DNA of 55,545 nucleotides from Candidatus Zixiibacteriota bacterium (GCA_024278935.1 JAJRSF010000050.1:1-55545); one strand, 5' to 3'. Shown: positions 46,362-55,545, counted from the first letter of the stretch. Notes: a model not told the origin generated them from the letters alone. A program made the numbers and translations.

Positions 46362-47018
46362 ATGAAAGCATATTTAAGGAAATCAGTAAAATCACTATTA
46401 TTACAAACCAAAGTTGGAAGCAAGTTGTTTATTGGCATAAAATTGTATCCATACCTTGAAAGAATTGGTTGGTTAAGAAGTCTCAAAGATGGTTTACCTT
46501 TTGATAGAGATGGTAATTGTCTACCCTGGATTACTTATCCGATAATTTCCTTTCTGAATGGTAAAAAATTAAAAGATTTGACTGTATTTGAATATGGAAG
46601 TGGTAATTCAACTATGTGGTGGAGTAAAAGAGTCTCTAACATTACTTCTTGTGAACATGATTTTAAATGGTATAATTATTTTAAAGAAAAAATTCCATCA
46701 AACGTAAATTATAAATATTGTGAACTTGATTATGGTGGAGAATACAGTAAAATCGCTCAGAACTGCTCAGAGCAATTCAATATTATAGTTATAGATGGTA
46801 GAGATAGAGTCAACTGTGCCAAAAGCTCTCTTACAGCGTTGAATAGTGATGGTGTAATAATTTGGGACAATAGTGATAGAGAAAAATATCGAGAAGGATA
46901 CACATATTTACTAGATAATGAATTCAAGCGACTAGATTTTGAGGGACTTGGACCAAATAGTGTTGATAAAACAATTACTTCAATTTTTTATCGTACTAAT
47001 AATTGTTTTCAATTATAA
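46362..47018 (+). CDS. Class I SAM-dependent methyltransferase-like protein in polysaccharide cluster
   Basis: Cytoplasmic protein of 218 residues. VFEYGSGNSTMWWSKRV is a motif I-type SAM-binding loop, followed by CEHD at the ribose-binding acidic position and FNIIVIDGRDRVNC at motif IV-like position. This resembles FkbM-like or similar methyltransferases in capsule and O-antigen loci. Codon use is more AT-rich than in the flanking genes, which may reflect transfer within polysaccharide loci. The substrate is unknown. It sits 130 bases after the flippase gene. Confidence 0.65.
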   Translation: MKAYLRKSVKSLLLQTKVGSKLFIGIKLYPYLERIGWLRSLKDGLPFDRDGNCLPWITYPIISFLNGKKLKDLTVFEYGSGNSTMWWSKRVSNITSCEHDFKWYNYFKEKIPSNVNYKYCELDYGGEYSKIAQNCSEQFNIIVIDGRDRVNCAKSSLTALNSDGVIIWDNSDREKYREGYTYLLDNEFKRLDFEGLGPNSVDKTITSIFYRTNNCFQL

Positions 47019-47067
47019 CTACGAATTGAAAAGAGCTACAATATAATTACATGAATGGGTTATAATT

Positions 47068-48165
47068 GTGAAACAAGCAGTTTTGATTACTGGACATTAC
47101 TATTCATCCCGACGCCGTGCTGGATTTCATGCAATAGCTAAAGCTCTTGCCAAAGCGGGATGGCAGGTGCTTTTTCTCACTACTGGTATAAGTTATCTTT
47201 CGGTTCTTCGAAGAGATTTTCGTCTTGAATACCCAGTGCGGAAAGAGGCTGGAAAGATAAAAAAAATAGATGATCAAATTAGCAGTTATGTATGGTTTAC
47301 TCCTTATCATCCAGCTAATTTGCGGTTGCCAATTTTGAATCGACTAAGTTCGGGATTATTCCGAAATTATGGAAAGTTGAATTTAGGTTCAGTTGAGAGT
47401 TTGATTAAGAAAAGTGATTTGTTTATATTTGAAAGTACAGCGGGCTTGCTTTTATTTGACCGTTTCAAAACATTAAATCCAGAAGCTCGTTTTGTCTATC
47501 GTGTTTCAGATTATTTAGGACTTATCAAACCACATCCAATCGTAATATCTGAAGAGAATAAAATATTACCACATTTTGATTTGGTAAGTGTACCTTATCG
47601 TTTTCTTCAAAATCGTTTTAAAGATAAAGCAAATGTAAAACTACATCTTCACGGAATCAATAAAGATATATTTAATGGTGACCTTCCGAATCCATATACG
47701 GAGATGAAAGGACCAAACATTGTATTTGTCGGTGCTTCACACATTGACACCGATTTTCTAAACAGAGCAAGCAGGCTGTGTCCACATTGTCATTTCCATA
47801 TAATTGGTCCGGTACCAAATATCCCCGATAGAAGCAATGTGACTGCTTATGGTGAACTTCCCTTTGAACAAACTATACCATATATAAAATATGCCGATAT
47901 TGGTTTGCAGATGTTGAAGTATCGAAAGGGAATTGAGTCTATTACCGACAGCGTTAAAATAATTCAATATACATATAATAAACTTCCAATAATTGCTCCC
48001 AGTTTTATCAAGTGTGAGTACGATCATGTGTTTTACTTTAACCATGAAGATGATGAAAGTATCAGAGAGTCAGTTATAAAAAGCTTACAATACGATCGGA
48101 GCAAAATAAACAGTAGTCATATAAATACTTGGGATGATTTAGCCCTTAAGTTGGTTTCTGATTAG
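47068..48165 (+). CDS. GumK-like glucuronosyltransferase (GT70)
   Basis: Glycosyltransferase of 365 residues that probably transfers glucuronic acid onto a lipid-linked oligosaccharide. It follows the GumK pattern of Xanthomonas throughout: an N-terminal YYSSRRRAGFHAIAKAL segment, IFESTAGLLLF, FVYRVSDYLG with the Asp that corresponds to the GumK catalytic base, LHGINKDIF, VFVGASHID, and IIQYTYNKLPIIAP. The start is GTG at 47068. A GumK-like enzyme implies an acidic exopolysaccharide. The next gene starts 5 bases after its stop. Confidence 0.8.
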   Translation: MKQAVLITGHYYSSRRRAGFHAIAKALAKAGWQVLFLTTGISYLSVLRRDFRLEYPVRKEAGKIKKIDDQISSYVWFTPYHPANLRLPILNRLSSGLFRNYGKLNLGSVESLIKKSDLFIFESTAGLLLFDRFKTLNPEARFVYRVSDYLGLIKPHPIVISEENKILPHFDLVSVPYRFLQNRFKDKANVKLHLHGINKDIFNGDLPNPYTEMKGPNIVFVGASHIDTDFLNRASRLCPHCHFHIIGPVPNIPDRSNVTAYGELPFEQTIPYIKYADIGLQMLKYRKGIESITDSVKIIQYTYNKLPIIAPSFIKCEYDHVFYFNHEDDESIRESVIKSLQYDRSKINSSHINTWDDLALKLVSD

Positions 48166-48169
48166 ACTT

Positions 48170-49408
48170 ATGCATATTAAAAATGTTAAATCCTATAATA
48201 ATGTCTGGTGGATTAAACCCTATCTGTTCATTTGCTGGTTTATAATCCCAGTTTACATATTCCTATATGTAGGCAATTTTGAGCCAAGATATGGTAGGAA
48301 TTATTTTAATTTCGAGTACTTTTTATTAGGACTCTCTTATTTGAGTGTTCTCGGATTTGCAACTTATTTGGGATCTCTTAAAACAAATAATAAAACATTA
48401 AAAACATTCTCCGTGAAATCCAATCCGCTCTATATGGACTTCTTGTCGGGACTAACTATTATGGCTTATCTCATTTGGTTTTGGGACGTATTTACAGACC
48501 CAGAACTCTTGATAAAAGTTATAGTAGGTTTATCCATGAACGTAAGGCAAGAAATTGCAACAATTCCAGGATTAACAACTTTAACACAGTTAGGAGTTGT
48601 CTACGTCATACTATTTTCATGTTATAAATGGGTCTGGAAAAAGGAGTTGAAATATAGATACACTCTGTATTTGTATATAATAATATTATTAGCAATGGCA
48701 AGAACTGTTGCTTGGTCAGAACGTTTAGCTACAATCGAATTAATATTTCCGATAGCCATAATATATTTATTTAATTACATAAGTAACAATAAATATTATC
48801 GATTAATTTTGTTAACTGGTCCTTATTTAGGTATCTTTATTGCGTTAGGTTTTTTTGGTATATTCGAGCTATTTCGTTCGTGGGGCAAACAACAAGCATT
48901 ATCTGATAGTGTAGTTTCGTTTATGGTCGATCGTTTTGGAAATTACTATTATTCAGCGATGAACAATGGTGCTGGCCTTTTGAGTGAATTCACTTGGTCG
49001 AATTTTAAATTTGAGTTTACATTCAATTGGATTTATTCTATTCCGGGAATTGGTCCTTTTATTTCTAATTTATTTTTACCTAGAAATGATTCAGAAGTTT
49101 TCCTCAATTATTACGCTGATAATGAGTTCACTACATTCTCTGCTATCTTTCCTGTATTCTATGATTTTGGGTTGTTTGGGGGGTTAATATATGCTGCAAT
49201 ATTTGGAATAATCGTTGGTTACTGTTATAAAAAATTTCAAGAAGGAACAGGTCTTGGTCTTTTAATTTATCCAATACTATTTACTTCACTTGCTGAAATA
49301 TTAAGAATTTTATATTTTGGAGAATCAAGAATTATCCCTATATTTATCTTTCTTTTAATTGGGTATAAGGTGATTCAGATTCACGATAATCAGATCGTAG
49401 AAAATTAA
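48170..49408 (+). CDS. Wzy-like O-antigen/exopolysaccharide polymerase
   Basis: Polytopic membrane protein of 412 residues with about 11 hydrophobic helices and one larger periplasmic loop (about 255-320). No strict motif defines Wzy; the call rests on topology, length, low sequence conservation and position between flippase, glycosyltransferases and chain-length regulator. The arrangement GLLSEFTWSNFKFEF followed by a short helix and FSAIFPVFYDFGLFGG near residue 330 resembles oligosaccharide repeat-unit polymerases. Its TAA overlaps the next ATG (TAATG), indicating coupled translation. Confidence 0.7.
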   Translation: MHIKNVKSYNNVWWIKPYLFICWFIIPVYIFLYVGNFEPRYGRNYFNFEYFLLGLSYLSVLGFATYLGSLKTNNKTLKTFSVKSNPLYMDFLSGLTIMAYLIWFWDVFTDPELLIKVIVGLSMNVRQEIATIPGLTTLTQLGVVYVILFSCYKWVWKKELKYRYTLYLYIIILLAMARTVAWSERLATIELIFPIAIIYLFNYISNNKYYRLILLTGPYLGIFIALGFFGIFELFRSWGKQQALSDSVVSFMVDRFGNYYYSAMNNGAGLLSEFTWSNFKFEFTFNWIYSIPGIGPFISNLFLPRNDSEVFLNYYADNEFTTFSAIFPVFYDFGLFGGLIYAAIFGIIVGYCYKKFQEGTGLGLLIYPILFTSLAEILRILYFGESRIIPIFIFLLIGYKVIQIHDNQIVEN

Positions 49409-50475
49409 TGAATAATGTTTATATAAATTCTAGATTTCTAACTCAATCGACAACAGGTGTTCAGCGATATGCGTGTGAGCTTTCAATACGATTGAAAAAT
49501 CTTATTGAAGATATAGTTTTTATTTCCCCACCCGATATTAAAAACAGAGAATTTGCTGAATTATTAAATCCAATAATTGTTGGAAATAATAAAGGGCATC
49601 TATGGGAGCAGATTGACCTCCCACTTTATCTTAATAGATTAAAAAAGAAACCCCTATTAGTAAATCTTTGTAATACTGCTCCAATTGCATATAATAGAAA
49701 AATTTCTACAATTCATGACCTCGCATTTTTACATAACAAGGATTGGTATTCTTGGCAATTCTATTACTTTTATAGGATGTTGATACCCAAAGTCGCAAGA
49801 TCATCTTTACATATAATTACTGTTTCAGAATTTTCAAAAAACGAAATTATCTCACGATTGAAACTGCCATCTGAACAAATTTCAATGATACACAATGGAA
49901 TTTCTCTCAATTTTGCTAACTCTTATGAAAAGGGATATGCTAGAAAATTTGGTTCATATATTTTAGCTGTTTCTTCTATAGATAAGAAGAAAAATTTCGA
50001 GCGACTGATAAAATCATTTTTAACAATTGATAATAAAAATATTAAATTAGTTATTGTGGGGTCAGAAAACAATGTATTTCGTAACCAGAACTGGAAGTCT
50101 ATTATTGACGGAAATGAGAGAATTATCCTAACAGGATTTGTGTCTGACAAGCAACTCGTATCGTTATATAAGAATGCAATAGCCTTTGTTTATCCGTCTC
50201 TATATGAAGGCTTTGGTTTGCCTCCTCTTGAGGCAATGGTTTGCGGTTGCCCAGTGGTTGTTTCCAATGTCGCTTCACTTCCTGAAGTCTGTCAAGATGC
50301 CGCTTTATACTGTGACCCTTACGATACAAATGATATTGCAAACAAAATATCAAAAATTATTGTTGATTCTAAGTTAAGGTCTACACTAGTTATAAGAGGA
50401 GAAAAATTGGTGCAGTTATTTAACTGGGATAAAACAGCTAAAATGTTTAAGGAAACCATTGAAACATTTATCTGA
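49408..50475 (+). CDS. Family 4 glycosyltransferase (GT-B), mannosyltransferase-like
   Basis: Cytoplasmic glycosyltransferase of 355 residues. The N-terminus has [19 protein letters not shown], typical of GT4 enzymes in capsule loci. The C-terminal nucleotide-sugar domain has the [12 protein letters not shown] segment and the motif [19 protein letters not shown] with the conserved E-x7-E, then [15 protein letters not shown]. It starts within the stop of the polymerase gene and ends one base before the next gene. The sugar donor is not determined from sequence. Confidence 0.85.
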   Translation: MNNVYINSRFLTQSTTGVQRYACELSIRLKNLIEDIVFISPPDIKNREFAELLNPIIVGNNKGHLWEQIDLPLYLNRLKKKPLLVNLCNTAPIAYNRKISTIHDLAFLHNKDWYSWQFYYFYRMLIPKVARSSLHIITVSEFSKNEIISRLKLPSEQISMIHNGISLNFANSYEKGYARKFGSYILAVSSIDKKKNFERLIKSFLTIDNKNIKLVIVGSENNVFRNQNWKSIIDGNERIILTGFVSDKQLVSLYKNAIAFVYPSLYEGFGLPPLEAMVCGCPVVVSNVASLPEVCQDAALYCDPYDTNDIANKISKIIVDSKLRSTLVIRGEKLVQLFNWDKTAKMFKETIETFI

Positions 50476-50476
50476 T

Positions 50477-51625
50477 ATGAAAGTTGCCTTTGTTCATGAT
50501 TGGCTGACTGTCTATGCGGGGGCAGAAAGAGTGCTGGAAGCGATGTTAGATTTATATCCTAACGCTGACATGTTTGCTCTTTGTGATTTTTTAGATGAAG
50601 ATAACAGAGCTTTCATAAAAAATAAAAAAGTTCACACTTCTTTTATTCAAAACCTTCCATACGCAAAAACTAAATATCGAAATTACCTCTCGCTCATGCC
50701 TTTGGCTATTGAACAATTTGACCTATCAAAGTACGACCTTATTATATCCAGTTCGCATGCTGTCTCCAAAGGTGTTATCACCGGACCGGACCAACTGCAT
50801 ATCTGCATGTGTTATTCTCCTATGCGATATGCCTGGGATCTGACTCATCAGTATCTCAATGAATCAAATCTCCACAAAGGTCTCAAAAACTGGATTGTCA
50901 GATATATGCTCCACAGACTTAGACTTTGGGATCATCGCACTTCTTGTGGCGTTGATAATTTTATCGCAATTTCAGACTTTATCGCACGAAGAATCCACAA
51001 AACATACGGACGTGAATCTACAATTATCTATCCGCCTGTTGATACAAATGCCTTTAAACTTTCGTTTGAAAAAGAAGATTTCTACCTGACCGCATCACGG
51101 ATGGTGCCATATAAAAAAATTGACCTCATTGTCGAAGCATTCTCAAATATGCCGGATAAAAAACTCATAGTCATTGGTGAAGGACCCGACTTCAATAAGA
51201 TAGAAGCAAAAGCCGGTGCAAACGTTACATTGCTTGGCTACCAGCCATTTAATGTTTTAAAAGATCATATGCAACGTGCAAAAGCGTTTGTGTTTGCTGC
51301 CGAAGAAGATTTTGGTATTATCCCTATCGAAGCACAAGCCTGTGGTACACCGGTAATCGCCTATGGTAAAGGCGGCGCTCTTGAAACTATAATTGCTGAT
51401 AAAACAGGTGTTTTCTTCTATAGCCAGGACAAAGATGCTATTATACAAGCAGTTCAGAAATTCGAAGGTTTTGGATCATTTGATTGCAACACAATTCATA
51501 ATAATGCTCTTCGGTTTTCAGCAGAACGGTTTAAAACTGAGTTCAAAGATTTTGTTGAAAAAACTATGAATACTCACTATAGTAAAGTTAATTATAAAAA
51601 AGAAAATCAGTTGGAAAAAATATAA
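50477..51625 (+). CDS. Family 4 glycosyltransferase, WbaZ-like
   Basis: Glycosyltransferase of about 382 residues. ATG at 50477 (MKVAFVHDWLTVYAGAE) is preferred over an upstream TTG at 50459, which would overlap the previous gene. The N-terminal HDWLTVYAGAERVLEAM block and CYSPMRYAWD, then CGVDNFIAISDFIARRI, match WbaZ-type mannosyltransferases. The donor domain has FAAEEDFGIIPIEAQACGTP with the E-x7-E and PVIAYGKGGALETI. It is the last glycosyltransferase before the chain-length gene. Confidence 0.85.
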   Translation: MKVAFVHDWLTVYAGAERVLEAMLDLYPNADMFALCDFLDEDNRAFIKNKKVHTSFIQNLPYAKTKYRNYLSLMPLAIEQFDLSKYDLIISSSHAVSKGVITGPDQLHICMCYSPMRYAWDLTHQYLNESNLHKGLKNWIVRYMLHRLRLWDHRTSCGVDNFIAISDFIARRIHKTYGRESTIIYPPVDTNAFKLSFEKEDFYLTASRMVPYKKIDLIVEAFSNMPDKKLIVIGEGPDFNKIEAKAGANVTLLGYQPFNVLKDHMQRAKAFVFAAEEDFGIIPIEAQACGTPVIAYGKGGALETIIADKTGVFFYSQDKDAIIQAVQKFEGFGSFDCNTIHNNALRFSAERFKTEFKDFVEKTMNTHYSKVNYKKENQLEKI

Positions 51626-51626
51626 C

Positions 51627-52685
51627 ATGAGTTCATCAAATCTTTCAGAGACAAATAGAAATCAACAAGAAAATTCTGATTCAGAATTTAATTTCTTTTC
51701 GATAGCATCGATACTTATTAAAAAATCAAACTTCATCATCTATACAATTTTTATAGTCGCCGCAATAACTCTAGCAGTATTGATTATGATTCCGAATAAA
51801 TATAGTTCTACAGCTTCTATTTTACCAACTGGTGCACCTGATAAATTCTCTGATCTAAAATCACTTGCCGGCTTAGGATCAATGTCTAGCTTAAATGAAA
51901 ACCCATCCGCTTTATTCCCTCCGATTCTCAGGTCACTTCATATTGCTAAAGCTCTTTTATCCAATGAATATGCTTTCCATGTAGATGGTAATATCAAAAA
52001 AATAACTTTGCAGGAATATTTTGAAGAGGATGACTTCGATAAACTGGTTGAAGAACTCGCCAAGATTTCTTCTTTTTCAGTAGATAAAAAAACCGAAGTT
52101 ATTTATCTCTCGGTTGAGACAGAATACCCGGCGATGTCGCAGGCATTGGTTGCCAAGTATCTATTTGAACTCGAAAATTATAACCTGCACAAAAGACGTT
52201 CAAAAGCAAAAGAAAACGAACTCTATCTCTCCAAACAATTAAAGGTTATCAAAGCAGAGCTTTCGATTGCTGAAGATAATCGAGAAAAATATCAAACAGA
52301 CAACTCTAATTGGGCTTCAAGTAGTAATTCCGAGATTATAAAAACATTATCTCGCTTAGAACGAGAAGTTGAAATTAAATCAAGTATATATCTATTTTTA
52401 ACGCAAGAACATGAATCGGTTAAATTTGATGCGCAAAAAGATGTGCCTATTATTCAAATTCTCGACAGCCCATCATTGCCGACTCAAAAATCAAGTCCAA
52501 AAAGAGGTCTCTTTTTAGTCTTAATCGTAGTCATAGCTTCATTTTTACTGATTTTTATGATAATCGTCATTGAATCTTTAAAAAAACATTCAATAGAACA
52601 GGATAATGACCTCTATATTGAATTTAAAGATGAGGTTCAAAAGACTTTCCCGACATTCAGTAAAATCTTCAAAAAAAACAGCTAA
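51627..52685 (+). CDS. Wzz-family polysaccharide chain-length/co-polymerase protein
   Basis: Inner-membrane protein of 352 residues with two membrane helices (about 35-55 and 290-312) and a periplasmic coiled coil between them (LYLSKQLKVIKAELSIAEDN region). The start FSIASILIKKSNFIIYTIFI and the PTQKSSPKRG loop before the second helix are typical of Wzz/GNVR proteins. It has no fused tyrosine kinase domain. It closes the polysaccharide operon; no Wza-like exporter, initiating transferase or kinase is present in the window, so those are encoded elsewhere. Confidence 0.85.
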   Translation: MSSSNLSETNRNQQENSDSEFNFFSIASILIKKSNFIIYTIFIVAAITLAVLIMIPNKYSSTASILPTGAPDKFSDLKSLAGLGSMSSLNENPSALFPPILRSLHIAKALLSNEYAFHVDGNIKKITLQEYFEEDDFDKLVEELAKISSFSVDKKTEVIYLSVETEYPAMSQALVAKYLFELENYNLHKRRSKAKENELYLSKQLKVIKAELSIAEDNREKYQTDNSNWASSSNSEIIKTLSRLEREVEIKSSIYLFLTQEHESVKFDAQKDVPIIQILDSPSLPTQKSSPKRGLFLVLIVVIASFLLIFMIIVIESLKKHSIEQDNDLYIEFKDEVQKTFPTFSKIFKKNS

Positions 52686-52738
52686 ATAGGTTGAGTCTCT
52701 CGTCCAAGATAGGCGTATAATCCGATAGAATTCATGCA

Positions 52739-52766
52739 TTGACAAAATCAATTGTCAGTGTATATT
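52739..52766 (+). promoter_or_regulatory. Putative promoter/operator of the metal-efflux operon
   Basis: TTGACA (52739-52744) is followed after 16 bases by TATATT (52761-52766). An inverted repeat TGACA-N8-TGTCA (52740-52757) overlaps the -35 and spacer, a usual place for a repressor or MerR-type activator site. The transcription start would lie very close to the ATG at 52774, so the leader would be nearly absent. No regulator gene is next to it. Confidence 0.4.
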
Positions 52767-52773
52767 AAGGCTT

Positions 52774-53196
52774 ATGAAATTGATTCTATACAACATATTT
52801 GTCTATTCTTTCAGCCTTTTTCTATTGGCAAGCTTTTCGATATCAGGCTATACCGATGTAATCTGTCTAGGCGATAATGGTCATATTGAGCTGGAAACTA
52901 TCTGTATTCCGTCTTGTGCTGACTCTGACCAACCTTCTTATATAGAAACTCCTACAAACCACCACGAAGACCACGCCGCTTGTTCCGATGTAGAAATCGA
53001 TACCCATCTTTGGTCAAAACGTACACAAAAGTCAGACTCAAAATTATCAGAGATTAAAATCTGTACCCTCTTTCCAACCATACCGAACACCCAATCAGTT
53101 ATCAACCCGAACAATAATAACAAGTTATTTTCAATTGTATTGCCAAAGCAAAACACTCCGCTTGTTGCTCTCTCGACAGTTATATTAATCTGTTGA
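52774..53196 (+). CDS. Small secreted Cys/His-containing protein of the metal-efflux operon
   Basis: A protein of 140 residues with a signal-peptide-like N-terminus (SFSLFLLASFSISG). The mature part has four Cys/His-rich spots: DVICLGDNGHIELE, TICIPSCADSD, NHHEDHAACSDVEI and the C-terminal IC. I recall short exported proteins with a CLGxDGH start upstream of Czc/Cus-type efflux genes, and this one fits that pattern, but no function has been assigned to it here. A metal-binding chaperone or sensor is the obvious guess. The stop is TGA at 53194-53196, and the CzcC-like gene follows 86 bases later. Confidence 0.6.
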   Translation: MKLILYNIFVYSFSLFLLASFSISGYTDVICLGDNGHIELETICIPSCADSDQPSYIETPTNHHEDHAACSDVEIDTHLWSKRTQKSDSKLSEIKICTLFPTIPNTQSVINPNNNNKLFSIVLPKQNTPLVALSTVILIC

Positions 53197-53282
53197 TCTT
53201 TCTGTTTTTTCTCACAACCTCAATTTAGTTCATAGCAATCCCAAATAATTAACTACACAATTTTATATTTTGGAGAAATTTC

Positions 53283-54590
53283 ATGAAAGACAAACTACAA
53301 CTATTTGCTGTAGTTATAATAACTCTGATGCTTTCGCACCAAGTGCAAGCATCGGAAAACTGGAAAACATTGTTTGATACAATTGCCACACCTGAGACAA
53401 AAGATGATTCGGTTGTCACTCTGCAAAATGTTTTATCATTTACAGCAGAAGCGAATCCATTGTTTCATTCATTCAAATATCAAATAGAAGCAGCCGAAGA
53501 AAACATATCGCAAGCATCAGTCTGGGCGAACCCGGAAATTGGTTTTGAAATAGAAGAGTTCGGATGGGACGCTCCTGCCTACAATGAATCAGAATTTGCG
53601 ATTTCTCTATCGCAGGACTTTGATTTTTTTGGACAACGCCAAGCCAGAAAAAATTTAGCATTAGCTGAATCAGATGAATTAAAACTACATCTGAAACTCT
53701 CAGCCTTTGATCTTTATATCATTGTAAAAGAACGTTTTTACCTACTGGCTCATGCCCAGCATAAAGTAAGGTTGTCGCAACAGGTAATAGACCTTTCTCG
53801 TGAGATTGTTGAAAATATAAATTTCCGATTACAAAAAGGCGCCACTTTGCATTCGGAACTTCTTCTTGCTCAAATGGAAGAACAGATTTCAGTTCTAAAT
53901 TTTGAACAAGCAACACAGGAAGCAACAGCCCTTGAAACAAAATTGGTCTCTCTATGGGGCGGTGAACTATTAGGAAAATCTTTGCTCGCTGATTTTGAAC
54001 CACAACTGGAAATAGTCTATAAGCAAATTGAAATGATTAGCAGTAAATTTGATTCTTCTCGTGAGATGGAACTATTTAACAGCCAACGGAATCTTCTTGA
54101 TGCGGAATACGAACTTTCTATAGCAGAGTCCAAACCTGTTGTAAATTTAAGCACAGGTTTCAAAAGACTTGAAATAGATAACTCCAAATCATTTATGTTT
54201 GGCGTTTCGTTGCCGATTCCATTTATAAATAGGAATCAGGGAACTCAAAAAAGTATTCAATCAAATATCTTATCTTTAGAATATGAAAAGAAACATGTTG
54301 CAAATGAAGTGAACGCTATGAATAAGTCTGCTCTCATAAATCTGACACAATTACAAAACAGACATCTCTCATTGGACACTTTGTTAATACCGACTGCCAC
54401 CCACGCATTTCAAACTTTGATAAAAGCTTACGATGCAGGACGAGTTCCATATACTCATCTTTTAGAAGCAGAACGTACTTTAAATGAACTTAACTTTGAA
54501 CATAACGATATGCTTTTACAAATTCATAATTTGATTATTGAGATTGAAAGTAGAAACGGAATCGTCTTGAACATGAAAAGAGAAAATTAA
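53283..54590 (+). CDS. czcC: CzcC/CusC-like outer-membrane efflux protein (TolC family)
   Basis: Outer-membrane channel subunit of a metal-efflux RND system, 435 residues with a signal peptide ending near VQASEN. The outer-membrane efflux protein repeat is present twice: NPLFHSFKYQIEAAEENI-SQASVWANPEIGFEIEE (quoted in two parts) and RNLLDAEYELSIAESKPVVN, each starting a helical hairpin. GVSLPIPFINRNQG is the characteristic CzcC strand-loop. ATG at 53283 has GGAG upstream. The next gene starts 2 bases after its stop. Confidence 0.87.
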   Translation: MKDKLQLFAVVIITLMLSHQVQASENWKTLFDTIATPETKDDSVVTLQNVLSFTAEANPLFHSFKYQIEAAEENISQASVWANPEIGFEIEEFGWDAPAYNESEFAISLSQDFDFFGQRQARKNLALAESDELKLHLKLSAFDLYIIVKERFYLLAHAQHKVRLSQQVIDLSREIVENINFRLQKGATLHSELLLAQMEEQISVLNFEQATQEATALETKLVSLWGGELLGKSLLADFEPQLEIVYKQIEMISSKFDSSREMELFNSQRNLLDAEYELSIAESKPVVNLSTGFKRLEIDNSKSFMFGVSLPIPFINRNQGTQKSIQSNILSLEYEKKHVANEVNAMNKSALINLTQLQNRHLSLDTLLIPTATHAFQTLIKAYDAGRVPYTHLLEAERTLNELNFEHNDMLLQIHNLIIEIESRNGIVLNMKREN

Positions 54591-54592
54591 AC

Positions 54593-55545
54593 ATGACACA
54601 TAAATTATTTATACTCTTAACAGCTCTGATTTTCATTACCACTCTAGCTTTTGCAAGTGATGATGAACATGATCACGATACAGACCACAACGAAACAACC
54701 GAGCATATAGAAGTAGATAAACATGCCGGGCATGACCACGGTTCCGATGAAGAACTTACTACAACAGATGACCAAGATGAAGAGCTGACTATCGAATTAA
54801 CATCAGAAGCAATTCTCTTAGGCGGTATCTCTATCTCCCACGTTAGTCATGGTCGCATTGGTAAAACAATCGATCTCTCGGGCGAAATCAGTTTCAATGA
54901 AGATCGCCTTGTACATATCGCACCTCGTTTTGCAGGTATTGCTATCAAAGCAAATTTTCGCGCTGGTGATTATGTTCAGGCTGATCAAATTGTAGCTATC
55001 GTCGAGAGTAACGAAAGCATGAACTCATACACTATCAAAGCACCAATCTCCGGTTGGGTTATCGAAAGACATATCACACCGGGAGAATTTGTTTCAGAAA
55101 GTAATTCGATTTTTGTTATCGCAGACCTCTCAACAGTCTGGGTAAACCTTGCTGTCTATCCAAAAGATGTCAATCAAATCATCAAAGGGCAAACAGCTAC
55201 TATCACCGCCGTCGGTTCGCATGACAAAACCACAGGCATTATCGAATATATAACACCTATCATCGACTACAACACACGGTCTGCCACAGCCAGAATTACT
55301 CTTAAGAACCAAGATAACAAATGGCGTCCCGGTACTTTTGTCCAAGCTTCGATTGCAACAAGCAAAGGGAGCGAACAGATAGTTGTCGAAAAAAATGCTG
55401 TACCAATCTTAGATGAAAGATCTGTTATCTTTGTAGCTATGTCAGATAACAAGTTTAAACCTGTCGAAGTTCTCACCGGTTTAAGTGATACTGAATTCAT
55501 CCAGATAATTGCCGGTCTCAAAAAAGGTACAAGATATGTTTCAGG
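54593..55545 (+). CDS. czcB: CzcB/CusB-like periplasmic adaptor of an RND metal-efflux system (partial)
   Basis: Membrane-fusion protein, 317 residues visible, cut by the window end. A signal peptide ends near LAFAS. The following residues 20-55 are His- and Asp-rich (DDEHDHDTDHNETTEHIE; KHAGHDHGSD), likely a metal-binding segment. The body has the adaptor lipoyl and barrel-sandwich pattern APRFAGIAIKANFRAGDYV and YTIKAPISGWVIER, then LSTVWVNLAVYPKDV and the beta-barrel segment GIIEYITPIID. The CzcA/CusA-type RND pump is presumably next, beyond the window. The cation is not certain; His-rich N-termini occur in Zn/Co/Cd and Cu/Ag systems. Confidence 0.87.
   Translation, partial: MTHKLFILLTALIFITTLAFASDDEHDHDTDHNETTEHIEVDKHAGHDHGSDEELTTTDDQDEELTIELTSEAILLGGISISHVSHGRIGKTIDLSGEISFNEDRLVHIAPRFAGIAIKANFRAGDYVQADQIVAIVESNESMNSYTIKAPISGWVIERHITPGEFVSESNSIFVIADLSTVWVNLAVYPKDVNQIIKGQTATITAVGSHDKTTGIIEYITPIIDYNTRSATARITLKNQDNKWRPGTFVQASIATSKGSEQIVVEKNAVPILDERSVIFVAMSDNKFKPVEVLTGLSDTEFIQIIAGLKKGTRYVS

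Noticed and set aside
1..55545. CRISPR arrays, tRNA, rRNA, insertion sequences, integrases
   Set aside because: I found no direct-repeat array, no cloverleaf sequence, no rRNA segment and no transposase- or recombinase-like reading frame.

Overview
The window is AT-rich DNA from a diderm (Gram-negative-type) bacterium. It encodes outer-membrane barrel-like proteins, a TolC/CzcC-type channel, lipoproteins with lipobox Cys, a twin-arginine molybdoenzyme and many multihaem cytochromes c. A large secreted protein ends in a dockerin-like module and is built from repeated ASH/choice-of-anchor-D Ig-like domains. Dockerin tails, caspase-like proteins, an ECF sigma factor paired with a Ser/Thr kinase-TPR protein, and cytochrome-rich respiration together suggest an uncultured lineage of the FCB/Zixibacteria type. 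No rRNA or tRNA is present, so that placement is a guess.

Layout. (1) 1-7348, minus strand: a five-gene respiratory operon in the order GltD-like FAD/Fe-S oxidoreductase, Rieske protein, cytochrome b, decahaem cytochrome c, NapA/NasA-like molybdopterin oxidoreductase (cut by the window edge). Two TTGAC-N4-GTCAA boxes and a perfect -10 lie upstream, with one box centred at about -41.5. (2) 8158-15227, plus strand: one giant secreted repeat protein, split by a frameshift. (3) 15292-32252, minus strand: a nearly gapless operon of about 17 kb with four secreted caspase-fold proteases (three with an N-terminal LamG domain, one with a seven-bladed WD40 propeller). It also holds a CvpA-like membrane protein, an MltC-like lytic transglycosylase, an LPP20-like lipoprotein, a TPR/membrane protein, two paralogous outer-membrane proteins and a DUF4384 protein. 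(4) 32597-36508, minus strand: a cholesterol-dependent-cytolysin-family lipoprotein whose membrane-recognition domain 4 is replaced by a LamG-like domain, and a glycine-rich beta-helix lipoprotein. (5) 36782-39911, minus strand: ECF sigma factor and a Ser/Thr kinase-TPR protein (frameshifted). (6) 40087-44783: NapC-like hexahaem cytochrome and an octahaem HAO-family cytochrome (minus), divergent from a pentahaem cytochrome (plus). A similar palindromic box lies between them. (7) 44961-52685, plus strand: Wzx/Wzy-type exopolysaccharide cluster. (8) 52774-55545, plus strand: a metal-efflux RND operon (secreted Cys/His protein, CzcC-like, CzcB/CusB-like), truncated by the window end.

How it fits together. 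Regions 1 and 6 look like a nitrate-to-nitrite-to-ammonium (or hydroxylamine) respiratory chain under shared CRP/FNR-superfamily control. Regions 3-5 are the most unusual part: an extracytoplasmic caspase operon next to a LamG-tailed pore-forming protein and its likely signalling genes.

Caution. Three genes carry in-frame stops (Rieske, octahaem, pentahaem), and each is one G-to-T change from a plausible sense codon. Two or three others are frameshifted. Either this copy is decaying or the assembly contains errors, and sequence alone cannot decide.
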